Shown piece after piece: positions 44,537 through 52,571 of a DNA stretch of 64,000 nucleotides (within the stretch, counting starts at the first letter, position 1; each line of letters opens with the position of its first letter). Location: assembly GCA_019359235.1 (NCBI GenBank), contig JAHHHT010000003.1, forward strand, positions 186,001 through 250,000. The letters run 5' to 3'. Position numbers and translations under genes: made by a program. Source of the DNA: Oscillatoria princeps RMCB-10 (GTDB lineage: Bacteria > Cyanobacteriota > Cyanobacteriia > Cyanobacteriales > Oscillatoriaceae). A model generated the notes under the pieces. That model searched no databases. It saw only the letters and a list, made by a program, of their open reading frames with translations, and was not told the origin of the DNA.

Positions 44537-46735
44537 CTAGGCAATTGCTGTCTCGGGTCTGGGGAATTCAGTAAGGCCCACTAGAGTCGTCGCTTCCCCA
44601 GTCAAAATATCCACAACTTGCACCGGCGTCAGGTTAGGATTCGCCTGCAGCATCAGCGCCACAACACCGGCAACGTGGGGAGTCGCCTGAGACGTGCCAT
44701 TCGTGGTTTTATACTCTCTGTCCCCCGTCGTGGACAAAACTCCCACCCCGGGCGCTACCACGAATTTCAGTGCCGGTGCGGGTTCTCCATTCAGTGTCGG
44801 AAGATTGCTTAACTCAGCCTGCTGCTTGTCCTCATCCACAGCCCCCACAGCAATCACGCCGGGGATGTTAGGATCTGCAGCCAAAGATGCCGGAAATTTC
44901 GTGTCTTGTCCCCCTTCATTTCCTGCTGCAGCCACAACCACAACACCTTTCGACACGGCGTTTTTAACCGCAGTCGTTATGGTATCGTTAGCAGCAGGCA
45001 AACTCAAGCTGAGATTAATCACCTTAGCCCCTTGAGCGACAGCATGGTTAATTGATTGAGCCACCGCCCCAACAGACAGCTCGTAGGCATCTTTAGCATT
45101 CTCCCGCGCCTTTAGAGCCACAATCTGCGCCTCATAAGCCACCCCAGTCGTGCCAATCCCATTTCGGGCTGCTGCGACAATTCCCGCTACATGGGTGCCG
45201 TGCTCGCTGGCATCGAACTGTTGGGGGTTATTGCTGCTAGCCGACTGCTTGGGTCCGGGCAAGGGGTTACTGTCTTTATCCGCAAAGTCATAGCCGGCGC
45301 TACTCACAATATTGCGCTTCAAATCCAGGTGATTGTAGTCAACACCATTATCGATCACCGCCACCTTGACGCCCTTGCCGGTAAACCCCGCAGTCCAGAC
45401 GGGCGCAACATTAACCAAGTTCAGATCCTCAAAGTTTTCTCCATCCGTTCGAGTCAGAGCGGCAGCGTTGCTGAGAGCGGCAGCGCTGGGATTGGCTCTC
45501 TTAATTGCCCCCTCAACTGCCTTTTTAGCATCCACCAGACCGTTCCCAAAAGTGGGGTCAAACTCCGTCAGTGCTGGGAGCGCTGCCGGTGTGGCCGACA
45601 GGCTCAGGGTGTAATTCGGCAAGTCCTTATTCCGCGTTATGCGGATAAAGTAAGTTCCCGGCAGCAGCACTGACTGCTTAACCTGATCCAGCGTAGCGTC
45701 GAAGTTAGCTAGGGAATTAAAGAAAATATCTCGGCCTTCGATGATGTCATCATTGCCAATGTCCCGACCGATTTCGATGCCAATATCCAGCTCGTCTAGA
45801 CCTTGGAGTTGGATGTTAAGGTTGCTGGTGCCCGACAGGGTAAACTTGTAGACTTCCTTTAAGGCATTATCGATTGCCGTCGTGGTAACCGCATTCTGAA
45901 CGGTTGGCGTAGCCTTAAGGGTGCCTGTATTGGTCGCGCGGCGCAGATCGTCTTCGGCAGCTACCGGGATAAACCGGCGTCCTTCATTTTCCCCAAATTG
46001 AATGTAGTGTTTAATCGCTGTCAGCGCACCGGCTCTCACCGCTGCCGCCACATCTGGGTTCGCTTGCAAATAAGCGCCGGTCGGGAAATCAGCACTCGGA
46101 CTCCGCCCTTCATACTGACCGAAAAGGACGAAGTGCTCTATGCCGGTGATTTGGTCGCGCTGCACTGCACCAGCCACATCTGGATTGTTCTGGAGATAAT
46201 ACTGGGTATTGAACTCCGCAATCGGGTCCCGTCGCTCAAATTTACCAGCCAGATTGAAGTGCTGGTACGCCGTCGTCAGGTCTTGGCTGACAGCATTTTC
46301 CACGTCGGGGTAATAGGCCAGATAAAATTTCGTATCGAAGAGGGCGTTGGGGTCGCGCCCCTCGAACTGACCGACATCGACGAAGTGCTCATACCCCGTC
46401 AAGCTCCTGCTGACGGATTTTTTCACATCTGGATTGTCTGCCAGATAAAAACTCGTATCAAACAGGGCGCTGGGGTTGCGCCCCTCGAATTGACCGAAAT
46501 TGATGAAGTGCTGAACCGCCGACGTCCCGCCTTTGCTGGCGGCATTTGCCACGTCTGGGTTAGAGCGCAGATAGAAAGTCGTATCGAATAGACCGCTGGG
46601 GTTGCGGCGCTCAAATTGACCGAACTGAGTGAAGTGGTTCAGCGCCGTAGTTGCGCCGGCAGCCACAGCCTGGGCCACATCCGGGTTTTGACCGAGATAA
46701 TAGCCGTTGTTGAACAGATCGCCGATCTCTAGCAT
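44537..46735 (-). CDS. Subtilisin-like serine protease with six N-terminal NPDV repeats
   Basis: 732 aa. Residues ~11-254 are six ~40-residue repeats of the form YYL..NPDVA.AV..G...A..HF..FG..EGR.P, a module common in large cyanobacterial secreted proteins. Residues ~285-385 are a PPC-like beta domain. The S8 catalytic domain (~440-730) has Asp462 (VAVIDNGVDYNH), His513 (HGTHVAGI) and Ser682 (NGTSQATPHVAG), with oxyanion Asn in AAGNEG. No signal peptide is visible: the protein starts MLEIGDLFNNGYYL directly in the first repeat, suggesting non-classical or type I-like export. The 120-bp repeats are also visible in the DNA (45974-46705). Confidence 0.95.
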   Translation of the reverse strand: MLEIGDLFNNGYYLGQNPDVAQAVAAGATTALNHFTQFGQFERRNPSGLFDTTFYLRSNPDVANAASKGGTSAVQHFINFGQFEGRNPSALFDTSFYLADNPDVKKSVSRSLTGYEHFVDVGQFEGRDPNALFDTKFYLAYYPDVENAVSQDLTTAYQHFNLAGKFERRDPIAEFNTQYYLQNNPDVAGAVQRDQITGIEHFVLFGQYEGRSPSADFPTGAYLQANPDVAAAVRAGALTAIKHYIQFGENEGRRFIPVAAEDDLRRATNTGTLKATPTVQNAVTTTAIDNALKEVYKFTLSGTSNLNIQLQGLDELDIGIEIGRDIGNDDIIEGRDIFFNSLANFDATLDQVKQSVLLPGTYFIRITRNKDLPNYTLSLSATPAALPALTEFDPTFGNGLVDAKKAVEGAIKRANPSAAALSNAAALTRTDGENFEDLNLVNVAPVWTAGFTGKGVKVAVIDNGVDYNHLDLKRNIVSSAGYDFADKDSNPLPGPKQSASSNNPQQFDASEHGTHVAGIVAAARNGIGTTGVAYEAQIVALKARENAKDAYELSVGAVAQSINHAVAQGAKVINLSLSLPAANDTITTAVKNAVSKGVVVVAAAGNEGGQDTKFPASLAADPNIPGVIAVGAVDEDKQQAELSNLPTLNGEPAPALKFVVAPGVGVLSTTGDREYKTTNGTSQATPHVAGVVALMLQANPNLTPVQVVDILTGEATTLVGLTEFPRPETAIA

Positions 46736-47090
46736 GACCCTGCCAATTTTTCTTCACATCTAATTTTATTAGATCGAGGCGATGACAAAAAACCAATTTT
46801 TGTTTCGCGAACCAGTCCCACACTTGACCCCACCCCCAACCCTCCTCAAAAAGGGGGGCTAGGGATCTCTTCCTCCCTTAAAACGGGCGTTGGGTGGGAG
46901 CTTGAAACTGCGAGGTGCCAGCAAACAGCACCAAAACTGAAGTCTAGTCCGCCGGCATCCAGATTGCCAATCTCTTGTAGAGACGCGATAAATCGCGTCT
47001 TTACAATCCCGTCACTACCGGACATGATATTCCCTAACTGTACCTTACGACAAGCGCGCCGGTCAAGAAACCCAGTTTCACCCCCTCCCA
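46736..47090. other. Intergenic region with a GAGACGCGAT palindrome
   Basis: 355 bases. The palindrome AGAGACGCGATAAATCGCGTCT is at 46979-47000, within a 30-base block identical to 28281-28310. CCCCCAACCCTCC and GGGGGGCTAGGG low-complexity repeats occupy 46830-46890. No gene. Confidence 0.65.
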
Positions 47091-47942
47091 CTACAAACCC
47101 AGCCACTGCCCAGCCATTTCCTGAAAGGTCGCAATCGGGATCGCCCAACTCAAGGCTTCCATCTGCTGGAATTGCGCCTGAGATGGCACAGATCCATCTA
47201 CAAAGGTGTATGCGTCAATACCGGCAAGCGAATATTTCAGCCGCCCATTAATTCCAATCAATCGACCCCTGCTATCCAGTAACGGCCCGCCACTCATGCC
47301 TTCTTCTATTTCATTAGTGTAACCCAGCTGGTAGCCGCGATCGAGAGATCGCTGCAGCACCATTCCCACACGGCCATTTGTCAAGCGATAAGTTCGCAGC
47401 CCCCAGTCGCCGACATCCCCATCCAAGTTAACCGATTCACTGTTGGGGAATCCCGCCGCATAAACCGGCTCGCCAACCGATAAGGAATTCGAGCTGCCCA
47501 GCGCAGCGACTTGATAGGACCTGTTGCTGGTAAACTCCAGCAGTGCTAAATCCGCATCCCCGAACTGAATAGAGCTCAGCCTAGTGGCGGTGTGACTTCT
47601 GCCATCTGCTGTCAGAACAGTATAGCTACTTTTGCGGCTGTACGCCAGCACGTGAGCGCAAGTCAGCACGGTATAAGTCTGGCCTCTACGCTGAACGATC
47701 GCCCCCGACCCAGCATCTTTCTCACTTAAAATCCGCACACTCACTTGCCTGGCAATCTCTGGCACCGGCACGGCTGCCAAAAGGCGACCGGGCGCATATT
47801 GCGCTGGAAAAATCGCAGGCTGGTTAAATTCCGACCCGGCGTTAGATATAAGCTGAGTTGCCGGAAACTGCGACAAGTCAGTCACATCGGCTCCCAGGAC
47901 GAAGACTGGCAATAAACCAAAAGCGCTTGACAGTAAACTCAC
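47091..47942 (-). CDS. Trypsin-like (S1) serine protease, exported
   Basis: 283 aa from GTG 47942, with GAGGTACTT upstream. The N-terminus (LLSSAFGLLPVFVLGADVT) is a probable signal peptide, possibly short because the true start may be earlier. Chymotrypsin-fold triad: His97 (TCAHVLAY), Asp131 (FGDADLALLEF), Ser217 (EEGMSGGPLLD). HtrA-like sequence, but no PDZ domain. Periplasmic or secreted housekeeping or stress protease is the likely role. It lies between the subtilase and the COP23 array, same strand. Confidence 0.9.
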   Translation of the reverse strand: MSLLSSAFGLLPVFVLGADVTDLSQFPATQLISNAGSEFNQPAIFPAQYAPGRLLAAVPVPEIARQVSVRILSEKDAGSGAIVQRRGQTYTVLTCAHVLAYSRKSSYTVLTADGRSHTATRLSSIQFGDADLALLEFTSNRSYQVAALGSSNSLSVGEPVYAAGFPNSESVNLDGDVGDWGLRTYRLTNGRVGMVLQRSLDRGYQLGYTNEIEEGMSGGPLLDSRGRLIGINGRLKYSLAGIDAYTFVDGSVPSQAQFQQMEALSWAIPIATFQEMAGQWLGL

Positions 47943-48127
47943 AAGTACCTCAAAGATGCTGCAGCGTTTACAAAAGAGACATGTGCCGGTTTGCCCTAGA
48001 GACAGTCAACTCTCCAGCTTTGTTCCAGCCCGGCGCATTCCTCTGTTTGCTAGTATAGCATCACCCAGTCACAGGTACGGCGATAGCGAACTTTCATCCG
48101 CCTGCGCCGGCTAATTATATTAAAATT

Positions 48128-48155
48128 GTAGAGACGCGACATGTCGCGTCTCTAC
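48128..48155. repeat. GAGACGCGACATGTCGCGTCTC palindrome after COP23 copy 1
   Basis: Perfect palindrome GTAGAGACGCGACA/TGTCGCGTCTCTAC ending 84 bases after the gene's stop on the minus strand. The same element lies at the same distance after copies 2 (49692-49719) and 3 (51073-51099). Confidence 0.9.
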
Positions 48156-48239
48156 CGGGCGTTTTTCCAAACGCAGGATGCTACATCCGCCTGAAAGTGA
48201 GGGCAGTTATGTGATTATTAAAAACTGCCCCACCGGGCT

Positions 48240-48752
48240 TTAAAACTCAGAGGCATCCACACAGTCAGTGGCTTCACTCTGAATCACAGCACTCCCGCTG
48301 GCAAGCTCCTGAATCTGGGGTTGCAGCTGGTCGATCACTTCACCAGCGTTGGTGATGCTGCTTTGATGGCCTTGAGATATGTTGATAACAGTATTCCCCG
48401 CATTGCAGCCAAATTGAGTGACGGTGCCCACACAAACCACTGTTTGATTGTTCACTATGCCGGCGTTAAATACTAACCCCTTGGTAGTGCCCCCATTCCG
48501 CTGCACCTGATTGTTCAAGCGATTAGTAGCTGCCGCGCACTGTTGGTGCCCCTTCTGCCGGTCTTTCCACGAAAACAGCGTGCGATGGTTTCGGTTTGAA
48601 ACAATCTTGGGAGTCGGAGTGGAGGTATCGCAGGAAAAGGCTGGCTGTTGGCTGTAACGCTGCTGATTGTATCCCGCTTCAGCTTTTACGGCAAATGCCC
48701 CGCTAAAAATAATAGCACCCAGCAGAAATTGAACCATGAATTTAGGTTGCAT
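48240..48752 (-). CDS. COP23-domain exported protein, copy 1
   Basis: 170 aa from ATG 48752, with GAGGAT upstream. Signal peptide ~1-26 ending AEAG. The mature part carries the COP23 (circadian oscillating protein) domain: FSCDTS..PTPKIVSNR, CAAATNRLNN, GTTKGLVFNAGIVNNQTVVC. Four conserved Cys could form two disulfides. COP23 was described as a rhythmically expressed, membrane-associated protein in a unicellular cyanobacterium; its biochemical role is unknown. First of three tandem copies; very close to copy 2. Confidence 0.9.
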   Translation of the reverse strand: MQPKFMVQFLLGAIIFSGAFAVKAEAGYNQQRYSQQPAFSCDTSTPTPKIVSNRNHRTLFSWKDRQKGHQQCAAATNRLNNQVQRNGGTTKGLVFNAGIVNNQTVVCVGTVTQFGCNAGNTVINISQGHQSSITNAGEVIDQLQPQIQELASGSAVIQSEATDCVDASEF

Positions 48753-49255
48753 TGTGAAATCCTCAATCACTTACCTGATGAACATAAAGGGAACTATTTA
48801 ATTAGAGTAATCTCAAGGGTGTCGCTAAGCAAAAGCGCATTTTAACGCACCGCTAAGCTATGGCCTACAGTTTCCTCTAAGGAGTGCTTCGAGCATTGCG
48901 CTCGCCCTTATCGCACTCAGCATTTGAGCAGTGATCAGCCATATTATCAACTTTTTTATTTGCGCTCTAGGCGCTCGCTTTCCTCTACGGCTGTCTCTCC
49001 TAATGACCGATAGTATTGGCTGATGTTCCCGCACGAAATTTAAAATTATTGACCGCCTCATTTTTTTAGCAGGTATAAATAAAGTTCGCACCAAAATTAA
49101 GCCTTATAAAGAGATAGACTTTCTCAGTAACTCACTCATATGAGAAAATTTTACTTTTTATAAAGCCGCAAATAAATTATTATATTTTCCGCTTCTACCG
49201 AAACTAAATGCGATTTATCCGGTCTGTAGCACTCGGATTGAAAGCCAACATGATA
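48753..49255. promoter_or_regulatory. Conserved upstream region of COP23 copy 1
   Basis: The first ~290 bases upstream (48753-49045) align with the region before copy 2 (50317-50600), including GTTTCCTCTAAGGAGTGCTT, CGAGCATTGCGCTCGCCCT and GCGCTCGCTTTCCTCTACGG, and more weakly with that of copy 3. Preservation of a non-coding segment at this level suggests regulatory function, a very recent duplication, or both. Confidence 0.6.
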
Positions 49256-49290
49256 TCAGCCCAAATCCTGCCCCAGCGCTAGTGAATGAT
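49256..49290 (-). pseudogene. Histidine-kinase 3'-end remnant (unit 1)
   Basis: ATCAGCCCAAATCCTGCC and the following ~16 bases match bases 52615-52648 in the intact histidine kinase (GGRIWAE motif region) at about 28 of 34 positions. It reads H.RWGRIWAD on the minus strand with a stop in frame. It marks the edge of the duplicated unit. Confidence 0.5.
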
Positions 49291-49647
49291 TGTCCTGCGA
49301 GGTATATCCGCAGGGCAGGCGTTCCCTCAGTACGCGCCGCTAATTCGCTATCGCAACGCTCGCGTCGGCCCTCAAAGTCTAATGTCCTAACCAATGTGGC
49401 TAGTGCTATAACGCTTCTGGTGTTTGACTTGGTACAGCTATAGAAAGGGACTGTCAGTTTCGGACATTGGGACAGGCATTCCGGTCTGTCCCTACCGATA
49501 TAAGCTGTTAAGCTTTTAATCTGCTTGTTGGAAAAAGGAGGCAGAGCTTCCAGAGCAGGCTTCCCAGGCAGTAGCCGCAGGCTTCCCGCAGGGTGCCTGG
49601 GAACGAGGAATAGAGATGGATAGCGCGCAGCGTAATGCGTCACAGCT
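49291..49647. repeat. Repeat-derived spacer between COP23 copies 1 and 2
   Basis: About 360 bases of repeats: a diverged relative of the 44254-44412 element (GACAGTCAGTTT..GACA.TGGGA and CCTAACCAATGTG.CTAGTGCTATAA) and a GGAGGCAGAGC...GGGAACGAGG repeat (49536-49607) also found near 9320. The 142-codon open frame here has no coding character. Confidence 0.6.
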
Positions 49648-49803
49648 TAGCGAACTTTCATCCGCCCGCGCCGGCTAATATTATTAAATTTGTAGAGGCG
49701 CGACATGTCGCGTCTCTACCGGGCGTTTTTCCAAACGCAGTCCCCTAAATTTGCCTGACAGAGGCGGCAGTTATTTGATTTAAAAGAACCGCCGCACTAG
49801 GCT

Positions 49804-50316
49804 TTAGAACTCAGAGAGAGGCACCGCTTTCTTGCCCTCACTCTGAATCGCAGCCTCCCCGCTGAGCAGATCGGAAATCTGCTCTTGCAGCGGTTCAACA
49901 ACGTCACCGGCGTTGGTGATACTGCTTTGATTCCCTTGAGTTATGTTGACCACAGTATTCCCGGCATTGCAGCCAAATTGAGCCACGGTGCCCACACAAA
50001 CCACGGTTTGATTGTTCACCAGTCCGGCGTTTAAAAACAAGCCCCGCGTGGTGCCTCCATTGCGCCGCACCATATTGTTCAACCGATTAGTCACTGACGC
50101 GCACTTTTCGTGAGGATTCTGCCGGTTTTTCCACTCAACTAGCGTGCGATTGGTTCGGTTTGAAACCGTCTTGGGAATCGGACTGGAGGTGTCGCAGGAA
50201 AAGGCGGGCTGTTGGCTGGGACGCGGCTGCTGGTATCCCGCTTCAGCTTTTAAGGCAAATGCGCCAGTAAAAATGACAGCACCCAGCAAAAATTGAACCA
50301 TGAATTTAGGTTGCAT
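49804..50316 (-). CDS. COP23-domain exported protein, copy 2
   Basis: 170 aa from ATG 50316. Its signal peptide (MQPKFMVQFLLGAVIFTGAF) and COP23 domain are closely similar to copy 1, differing mainly after the signal peptide and in the C-terminal ~30 residues (SDLLSGEAAIQSEGKKAVPL). The four Cys are conserved. Upstream and downstream non-coding DNA also resembles copy 1, so the whole ~1.5-kb unit was duplicated. Function as for copy 1. Confidence 0.9.
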   Translation of the reverse strand: MQPKFMVQFLLGAVIFTGAFALKAEAGYQQPRPSQQPAFSCDTSSPIPKTVSNRTNRTLVEWKNRQNPHEKCASVTNRLNNMVRRNGGTTRGLFLNAGLVNNQTVVCVGTVAQFGCNAGNTVVNITQGNQSSITNAGDVVEPLQEQISDLLSGEAAIQSEGKKAVPLSEF

Positions 50317-50741
50317 TGTGAAAATCCTCAATCACTTATCTGATGAACATAAAAGGAGCTAATCTAATTAGATGAATCTCAAGGGTTTCGCTAAGCAAAA
50401 GCGCATTATATCGCCTCCTAAGCTATGGCCTCCAGTTTCCTCTAAGGAGTGCTTCGAGCATTGCGCTCGCCCTGATCGCACTCAGAATTTGACCCGTGAC
50501 CAGCCATATCATCAGCTTTTTTATTTGCGCCGTTGGCGCTCGCTTTCCTCTACGGCTTTCTCTCCTAATGACCGGAGCCTATTATCTGATGTTCCCGCAT
50601 TAAAACGTTTTTTTTAACCAACTCTCTCTCTATTACAGGTTTTCTAAATTGGCAAAATAAATTATTAAATCGCCGCTTATAACGGAACCAAATGCAATTT
50701 ATCAGGTCTGTATTACTTCGATTGAAAGACAGTATGAGATT
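50317..50741. promoter_or_regulatory. Conserved upstream region of COP23 copy 2
   Basis: Aligns with 48753-49255 over most of its length. The outermost part (ATTTATC.GGTCTGTA...TTGAAAG) precedes the kinase remnant in both units. Confidence 0.6.
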
Positions 50742-50780
50742 GGCCCAAATCCTGCCCGATCGCCAGTGAGTGATGCGCAC
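50742..50780 (-). pseudogene. Histidine-kinase 3'-end remnant (unit 2)
   Basis: GGCCCAAATCCTGCC...GTGAGTGATGCGC matches the intact kinase gene near 52617-52652 and reads HWRSGRIWAN on the minus strand. Only the distal ~12 codons of homology remain; the flanking frame has no start. Confidence 0.5.
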
Positions 50781-51184
50781 CTCTGCAGCCACTCTCACGC
50801 CGGTGCCTTTCTTCGGTGCCGGCGCACTTTAGCTGCCAGCAGTTTCTCCGCACTACCCATATCCATAATCTCTGTGAAGTGGGGGTAAATAGCGATTTTT
50901 ACGCTACAGAGTTCACCCAATTTAAATGGACTGGCTTGCCCTGGATAGAGTCAATCCCCAGAGCAAATTCCAGCCCGGTGCATCTCTTTATGAGCTAGTA
51001 TACGATCGCAGCTTCAACGGTACGGTGATAGCGAACTGTCATCCGCTGGTGCCGGCTAATCTTCCTAAAGGTGTGGAGACGCGACATGTCGCGTCTCTAA
51101 CCGGCGCTATTCCAAAGGCGGGATGCTGCGGTGGCCTGACAGCGAGAGCAGTTCTTTGATTCTAAAGAAGCGCCGCTGCCGGCA
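50781..51184. other. Spacer between COP23 copies 2 and 3
   Basis: About 400 bases. The part 50930-51060 resembles 47990-48115 (downstream of copy 1), e.g. TTCCAGCCCGG.GCAT and GTACGG.GATAGCGAACT.TCATCCGC. The palindrome at 51073-51099 lies 86 bases after copy 3's stop. No gene. Confidence 0.6.
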
Positions 51185-51859
51185 TTAGAACACAGAGGCG
51201 TCCACCCCTTTATTTGCTTCACTCTCAATCACAGGTTTACCGCTGGCAAGCCCCTCAATCCGATCTCGCAGCTGGTCGAGAACTTCACCCGCGTTGTAGG
51301 CGTTTTCTGGCTTCATGGTGAAAATCAGATTAGAAGAATTGCAGCGAGGTTGGCTGGCGCTGGTGACACAAACCACTGTTTGTTTGTTCACTGTCCCCAC
51401 ATTAAAAATCAACCCCTTCAGAGTGCCGCCATTCTTTCGCGCCTGGTTGTTCAACCGGTCAGTAACAGCTTGGCAGCGGCTGTGAGGGTCCCAGTCCCCA
51501 AGCGTTGTTGTCCAAACAAACAGTGCGCGACCGGTTCGGTTTGAAACAGTCTTGGGAAGATGAGGATTGGAGGTATCGCAGGCAAAGACTGGCTGCTTGC
51601 TGTTGGAAACGCCGCTGCAGGGACTGTTGTATGAATCGCGGCACGAACCGCCGGAGGAACCGCCGGAGGAACCGCCGGAGGAACCCTCGTAGGAACCCTC
51701 GTAGGAACCGCTGTAGGAACCGCTGTAGGAACCGCTGTAGGAACCGCTTTGTGAACCGCTTTGCGTACCGGTCTGCTGTCCCGCGTTAGCTTGTAAACCA
51801 AAAGCGCCAGTAAACATGAGAGCGCCCATCAAAACTTGAGCAACGAATTTAGCTTTCAT
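51185..51859 (-). CDS. COP23-domain exported protein, copy 3, with Gly-Ser repeat insert
   Basis: 224 aa from ATG 51859, GAGGATT upstream. Signal peptide (~1-27, MKAKFVAQVLMGALMFTGAF) and COP23 domain (~95-224) are present, more diverged than copies 1 and 2. Between them lies a ~45-residue insert of tetrapeptides GSYS, GSYE and GSSG encoded by a 12-base tandem repeat (~51650-51760), which looks like a flexible linker and should vary in length between strains. Cys-containing GGSCRDSYNSPCSG may add a disulfide. It is the copy nearest the histidine kinase. Confidence 0.9.
   Translation of the reverse strand: MKAKFVAQVLMGALMFTGAFGLQANAGQQTGTQSGSQSGSYSGSYSGSYSGSYEGSYEGSSGGSSGGSSGGSCRDSYNSPCSGVSNSKQPVFACDTSNPHLPKTVSNRTGRALFVWTTTLGDWDPHSRCQAVTDRLNNQARKNGGTLKGLIFNVGTVNKQTVVCVTSASQPRCNSSNLIFTMKPENAYNAGEVLDQLRDRIEGLASGKPVIESEANKGVDASVF
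51648..51765 (-). repeat. 12-bp tandem repeat coding Gly-Ser-rich linker
   Basis: About ten units of GGAACCGCYGKA-type sequence (plus strand) in frame in COP23 copy 3. Strand-slippage should change it by four residues at a time. Confidence 0.85.
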
Positions 51860-52571
51860 TGTGAATCCTCAATCATTTACCTGATGAACCTAAAAACCAT
51901 CGAATAGGTAGATTAGAGCTAAAGGATGTCGCTAAGCACAAGCACCCTGATAGACTTAAACCGCTCAGCCATTTCCTCTCTATCGATCCTCGAACAAGTG
52001 CGTACCGACGAGCATTGAGTTCGCCGTTATGACACTCCTACTTTGAACACTTCACAGCCATCTCATCAGCTTTCTGTTTGCGCCTCTCGGCACTTCACTG
52101 ACGCTCTGGCTTTCCCTCTTAGTGACAGCAGCGGATTGGCTGGTGTTCCCGCCTCCTTAACAAATTTTCCAAGCCCTTAAAGCCGATAGCCATTTGTCTA
52201 TTATAGCCCGTGGCAGTTAAGTGCGTTACGAAACTTTCCCCCCCCCCATTACCCCCTGACGAATACTCAGCTGCATTCATCGGGGGAACTTGATGCCCCC
52301 TCCCTTCCCCCTCTCTCGATCGGGGCTATTACACATGCGAACACTGCGGGGTGTTAACAGGGAATAATGGGGGGTGTCACCCAGCAATTCGCAAGCGGAA
52401 TACAGCTGAGATCCGTCAGTTGCTAGACCCCACCGAATAGCTGTTCCGTTAACTTGGAAATTTCCTTATACCTTTGTTCAGAACTCATAACTTTTTATAA
52501 ATTTGTGACGAGCGATATATTTTAATTTTTGAGAATAAAAACGACTGGGGGTGGGCCGCAGCGCACTCAGC
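51860..52571. other. Upstream region of COP23 copy 3
   Basis: 712 bases. The part 51870-52170 is a diverged version of the leader of copies 1 and 2 (GTCGCTAAGCA.AAGC, CAGCCAT.TCATCAGCTTT, TGGTGTTCCCGC). The remainder up to the kinase stop contains a C-tract at ~52240 and an AT-rich stretch near 52480-52540. No gene. Confidence 0.55.

Noticed and set aside
45998-46591. 197-codon frame opposite the subtilase
   Set aside because: A shadow of the 120-bp NPDV repeats; repetitive composition mirrors the real gene.
49215-49643. 142-codon frame between COP23 copies
   Set aside because: Made of MITE-like and GGGAACGAG repeats and the kinase remnant in the wrong frame.
51505-51789. Arg/Asn-rich frame opposite COP23 copy 3
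   Set aside because: Artefact of the 12-bp Gly-Ser repeat.
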